Shown here in pieces: positions 21,809 through 24,056 of a DNA stretch of 24,056 nt. A program made the position numbers and the translations under genes. Position 1 is the first letter of the stretch. The number at the start of each line of letters is the position of its first letter. The notes beneath the pieces were generated by a model that ran no database searches, was not told where the DNA came from, and saw nothing but the letters and a program-made list of their open reading frames with translations. This stretch comes from an uncultured Pseudomonadota bacterium (GTDB taxonomy: Bacteria; Pseudomonadota; Alphaproteobacteria; Rs-D84): assembly GCA_947306185.1 (NCBI GenBank), contig CAMZFU010000011.1:1-24056 (forward strand), given 5' to 3'.

Positions 21809-22447
21809 TTATCTGCTTCCTCTGCCACTGGTGACAACAAACGTGTTGCTATAGACATACGGATCTGTCTTGGTAGTTGTACTGGTAGATTTGCCACTTG
21901 TCGTTGTGGTTATTGTAGCATTGATTCTACCACTGATATGCAACCATTCTTCGTCTTCACAGTCGCAAGGTTTTTGCTGCTGTTGTTGCTGTTGCTGCTG
22001 TTGCTGCTGTTGTTGCTGTTGCTGCTGCTGATTTTGTGAACGAGATTGATTTTGTTCTTGGGTAACAGTTTGTATATCACCGTTATTTTGTGCGTGGTTC
22101 ACACGAACGTCATTATTGACACTAACATTACTGCTGTTCTGAACATTAGTAACCGTGGTAGTCATAGTAACAGAATTATTATTACCAACAACAACCGCAC
22201 TGCCATGATCTGCTGTGATATTGTATGTATCGCCACCACATGTATCACAGATATATTCAGGTGTATGTACCGGAACTTCCACTACTACTGGAACTTCTCT
22301 GATTATTATTTGATCATGGTGACAACATGGTTTTTCTGTTCTTGGTTCACATGGATGACATCTTCTGTCTGATCGTGGTCGGCAGCATGCATTTGCAACC
22401 AACATTAATGCAGCCAGTTCTAAAACATGTCTAAGATTTTTACTCAT
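21809..22447 (-). CDS. Secreted polyglutamine protein, 212 aa
   Basis: Start chosen at 22447 (MSKNLRHVLELAAL), which has an AAGGAG site. The longer in-frame ATG at 22489 lies upstream of the -10 box, so it would not be on the transcript. The N-terminus is hydrophobic to ANAC, giving a weak lipobox-like or signal sequence. Next is a Cys/His/Arg-rich block (CCRPRSDRRCHPCEP, PCCHH), then REVPVVVEVPV, CDTCGG and an Asn/Thr/Val-rich beta-like region. Residues around 135 read EQNQSRSQN and lead into 19 consecutive Gln, then KPCDCEDEEW and a Thr/Ser-rich tail (TTTTSGKSTSTTTK). Seven or more cysteines suggest an oxidising compartment. It is probably an envelope or surface protein. Function unknown. 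Confidence 0.75.
   Translation of the reverse strand: MSKNLRHVLELAALMLVANACCRPRSDRRCHPCEPRTEKPCCHHDQIIIREVPVVVEVPVHTPEYICDTCGGDTYNITADHGSAVVVGNNNSVTMTTTVTNVQNSSNVSVNNDVRVNHAQNNGDIQTVTQEQNQSRSQNQQQQQQQQQQQQQQQQQQQKPCDCEDEEWLHISGRINATITTTTSGKSTSTTTKTDPYVYSNTFVVTSGRGSR
21974..22030 (-). repeat. CAG/CAA trinucleotide tract encoding Gln19
   Basis: Nineteen consecutive CAG or CAA codons on the minus strand, mixed (CAG about two-thirds) rather than pure. It lies in frame in the polyQ gene and may change in copy number. Confidence 0.95.
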
Positions 22448-22478
22448 TTTCCAACTCCTTTGGTTTGGTGTTACTAAC

Positions 22479-22506
22479 ATTATAGACAAAACTTATCTGT
22501 TGTCAA
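22479..22506 (-). promoter_or_regulatory. Promoter of the polyQ operon
   Basis: On the minus strand a perfect TTGACA (22501-22506) and perfect TATAAT (22479-22484) are spaced by 16 bases, about 32 bases before the chosen ATG. This is one of the strongest promoters in the window and fixes the start codon. Confidence 0.8.
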
Positions 22507-22524
22507 TAGGTAAATAAAAATATT

Positions 22525-22553
22525 TTGCATCCATGGTGTTTTTTTGATATAAT
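22525..22553 (+). promoter_or_regulatory. Promoter of the cysteine-rich protein operon
   Basis: TTGCAT (22525-22530) and TATAAT (22548-22553) are spaced by 17 bases, 20 bases before the ATG at 22574. It is divergent from the polyQ promoter, their -35 boxes being about 18 bases apart. Confidence 0.7.
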
Positions 22554-22573
22554 CACAACACTGGATTGGAGAG

Positions 22574-23437
22574 ATGAAACATTTTATCTTGTTTTTTACC
22601 GTGGCATTTGGCGCATTTACCGCATTTAACGGTTATGCTGCGGTCAGTAAATGTTCCAAAACGAACCTTGCGCGATGCCTTGATTCTGCCTGTGCAATTA
22701 ATGCCAGCATGAATCCTGCGGCACGGTGCCAATATTGTGGGACATCGGGGGCCGGCGAACCACCATCCCAAAAAGGTCTAAACAATATTACCGCCGGACA
22801 ATCGACAAAATTTGCTATCAACGAAAAAACTCTGAAAAATGCCCCTTCTGATCCGGGCAAGCGTTATATCTGGGCAACAACGGAATGTATAAAAAAATTA
22901 CCTAATTGTACACCAGATGATGCATCCGCTGCGTACGACAAATTAATTGAACAATCTTGCAAGGCCGCTGGTGTAACCATGCAGATTACAAATTCCGCAA
23001 CAAAATTAAACGCAACCAAATCAAAAAACAGTTGCAGCACAACATTTACAGAGTGTTTGGATAAAAAATGTGGTACCGCATACGATTCGTGTGAAAAGGA
23101 TGCGGATTTCGACAGATTCGTCGCCGAATGCGGGGCCGAGGCCGGTGGCTGTGAGGAATATATGACCGAATTCAAAAAAAACGCCGCCGTCGCGCGAACA
23201 AATGCGATGAACAACCGCGATAATTTGGTTAAAACAATTGCCGAAACATACAAAAAAACACGCGAAACAAAATTGGCAAACATACGTACAGGATGCACAA
23301 AAGGAACCTCCGCAGATGCATGCATAAAAAACGTTTGTGAAAACAATATGCGTGGCAAATGTAAAGAGGCAACAGAAAAATCAATGGCGAAACAACTATG
23401 CAAATTCTATGAAAATGCATGCACGGTATTGAAATGA
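22574..23437 (+). CDS. Secreted cysteine-rich protein, 287 aa
   Basis: A signal peptide (MKHFILFFTVAFGAFTAFNGYA) is followed by a mature protein with about twenty cysteines in clustered modules. The clearest, near residue 155, is CSTTFTECLDKKCGTAYDSC, spaced C-x6-C-x4-C-x6-C. Related clusters are CSKTNLARCLDSAC at the N-terminus and CTKGTSADACIKNVCENNMRGKC near the C-terminus, with slightly different spacing. Between the modules lies a charged helix (ARTNAMNNRDNLVKTIAETYKKTRETKL). No known family is recognised. Even, helical spacing suggests disulfide-stapled helical hairpins, reminiscent of CHCH-like folds but not homologous by sequence. Periplasmic or outer-surface location is likely. GGAGAG precedes the ATG, and the next gene starts four bases after its stop. 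Confidence 0.82.
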   Translation: MKHFILFFTVAFGAFTAFNGYAAVSKCSKTNLARCLDSACAINASMNPAARCQYCGTSGAGEPPSQKGLNNITAGQSTKFAINEKTLKNAPSDPGKRYIWATTECIKKLPNCTPDDASAAYDKLIEQSCKAAGVTMQITNSATKLNATKSKNSCSTTFTECLDKKCGTAYDSCEKDADFDRFVAECGAEAGGCEEYMTEFKKNAAVARTNAMNNRDNLVKTIAETYKKTRETKLANIRTGCTKGTSADACIKNVCENNMRGKCKEATEKSMAKQLCKFYENACTVLK

Positions 23438-23441
23438 GAAA

Positions 23442-24056
23442 ATGAAAAGATCGATTAAATTTTTTGTAAAGTTTTCTGTGTTGGCAATTGCCGTTGTTGC
23501 ATTGTGCACATTTGATTCTTATGCCGCAACAACATCATCAAAAACTGTTGTTGTGAACAATAAAACATCCCAATTTGATGAAGTGTTTTCAGATTTAGGC
23601 GCAAAAACCGCCGACACAACAAGTGCGGATTTGGCGGACCGCATAAGACGTCAACGCGCTTTGCTGGATAACAAGGGCAAGGCCGACACAACCGGTGGCA
23701 CGAAATCATCGGGGGTTACGGGTGCAAATGCATGCGATGCGACATTGCGTAAATGTATGGCGGAAAAATGCGGATCTGATTTTACAAAATGTTCCAAAGA
23801 CAGCACCACTATTTGGGGTGAAAAAATGGATTCTTGCCGCCGTAAAACAAATTGTTCTGGGCACGAATATGCGCTGTTAGCCCCAGAAATATTGGCGGAC
23901 CGCGATTTTAATGAACGTATGTCATATTATAATTCCGTTATTTCATGTGGGAATCAATACAACGGATGCATTTTTACCGAATGTGGTGCAACATTGGAAA
24001 AATGTTTATCTAAATCAGATGGCGATCGCGCAGTTTCCAAATGCGGGGCTGTGGCA
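23442..24056 (+). CDS. Secreted cysteine-rich protein, partial (first 205 codons, continues past the right edge)
   Basis: Open from the ATG at 23442 to the last base with no stop. The signal peptide is MKRSIKFFVKFSVLAIAVVA...DSYA. A Ser/Thr/Lys/Asp-rich stretch follows (residues ~30-85). Then the same cysteine module as in the upstream gene appears twice with identical C-x6-C-x4-C-x6-C spacing: CDATLRKCMAEKCGSDFTKC and CGNQYNGCIFTECGATLEKC. Between them are CRRKTNCSG and an ALLAPEILADRDFNERM helix. The four-base gap to the upstream gene and lack of a separate promoter indicate one operon; the GAGAAA spacer is a weak ribosome site, so translation may be coupled. Function is unknown. Confidence 0.82.
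   Translation, partial: MKRSIKFFVKFSVLAIAVVALCTFDSYAATTSSKTVVVNNKTSQFDEVFSDLGAKTADTTSADLADRIRRQRALLDNKGKADTTGGTKSSGVTGANACDATLRKCMAEKCGSDFTKCSKDSTTIWGEKMDSCRRKTNCSGHEYALLAPEILADRDFNERMSYYNSVISCGNQYNGCIFTECGATLEKCLSKSDGDRAVSKCGAVA

Noticed and set aside
21974..22030. Trinucleotide tract as a possible CRISPR or minisatellite
   Set aside because: No spacers; it is a coding run of Gln codons in frame within a gene.
22447..22489. Longer N-terminus for the polyQ protein (ATG at 22489)
   Set aside because: That ATG lies upstream of the TATAAT at 22479-22484, so it would not be transcribed; the ATG at 22447 has an AAGGAG site.

Overview
The window looks like a Gram-negative proteobacterial chromosome of moderately low GC. 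Sec signal peptides, two autotransporter-type outer membrane proteins, a Gram-negative-type penicillin V acylase / bile salt hydrolase-like enzyme and a glycosyltransferase family 8 enzyme of LPS type support this. A host-associated, possibly gut-dwelling alphaproteobacterium is my best guess, but no rRNA or other taxonomic marker is present. Most genes follow TATAAT-type -10 boxes. Many have clear Shine-Dalgarno sequences, but several accessory genes have none.

Layout. 1-2109 (-): the 5' two-kilobase part of a very large autotransporter/adhesin with Chlamydia Pmp-like FxxN and GGAI repeats; it runs off the left edge. 2361-4839 (-): two tandem paralogous kinase-like phosphotransferases and a GT8 glycosyltransferase, probably surface-glycan decoration. 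4970-8337: small enzymes (RBBP9/YdeN-like serine hydrolase, GNAT acetyltransferase, PQ-loop/SemiSWEET-like membrane protein, SAM methyltransferase) and an orphan 383-aa protein. 8437-13500: accessory region with a PcfJ-like plus LRR protein, a compact MTA/SAH-nucleosidase-like enzyme, an orphan 461-aa protein and an ADP-ribosyltransferase-fold protein.

The most unusual structure is at 10938-13595. Two different genes in opposite orientation are each enclosed by the same pair of short repeats: a 59-bp A element on the left and a 74-bp B element on the right, giving A-gene-B-A-gene-B. The array abuts tRNA-Gln(CUG). The 3' end of that tRNA is duplicated beside the last B element and is present once more, inverted, between the two copies. 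This looks like an integration or recombination hot spot with exchangeable cargo.

14023-17614: secreted choloylglycine-hydrolase-family enzyme, a small secreted orphan, a DUF1015 protein and a 133-aa orphan, separated by structured intergenic repeats. 17676-21344 (-): a 1222-aa secreted protein with ankyrin-like repeats, an autotransporter subtilase fold that has apparently lost every catalytic residue, and a beta-barrel. 21455-22447 (-): a two-gene operon that includes a secreted protein with an uninterrupted run of 19 glutamines. 22574 to the right edge (+): two adjacent secreted cysteine-rich proteins that share a strictly spaced C-x6-C-x4-C-x6-C module.
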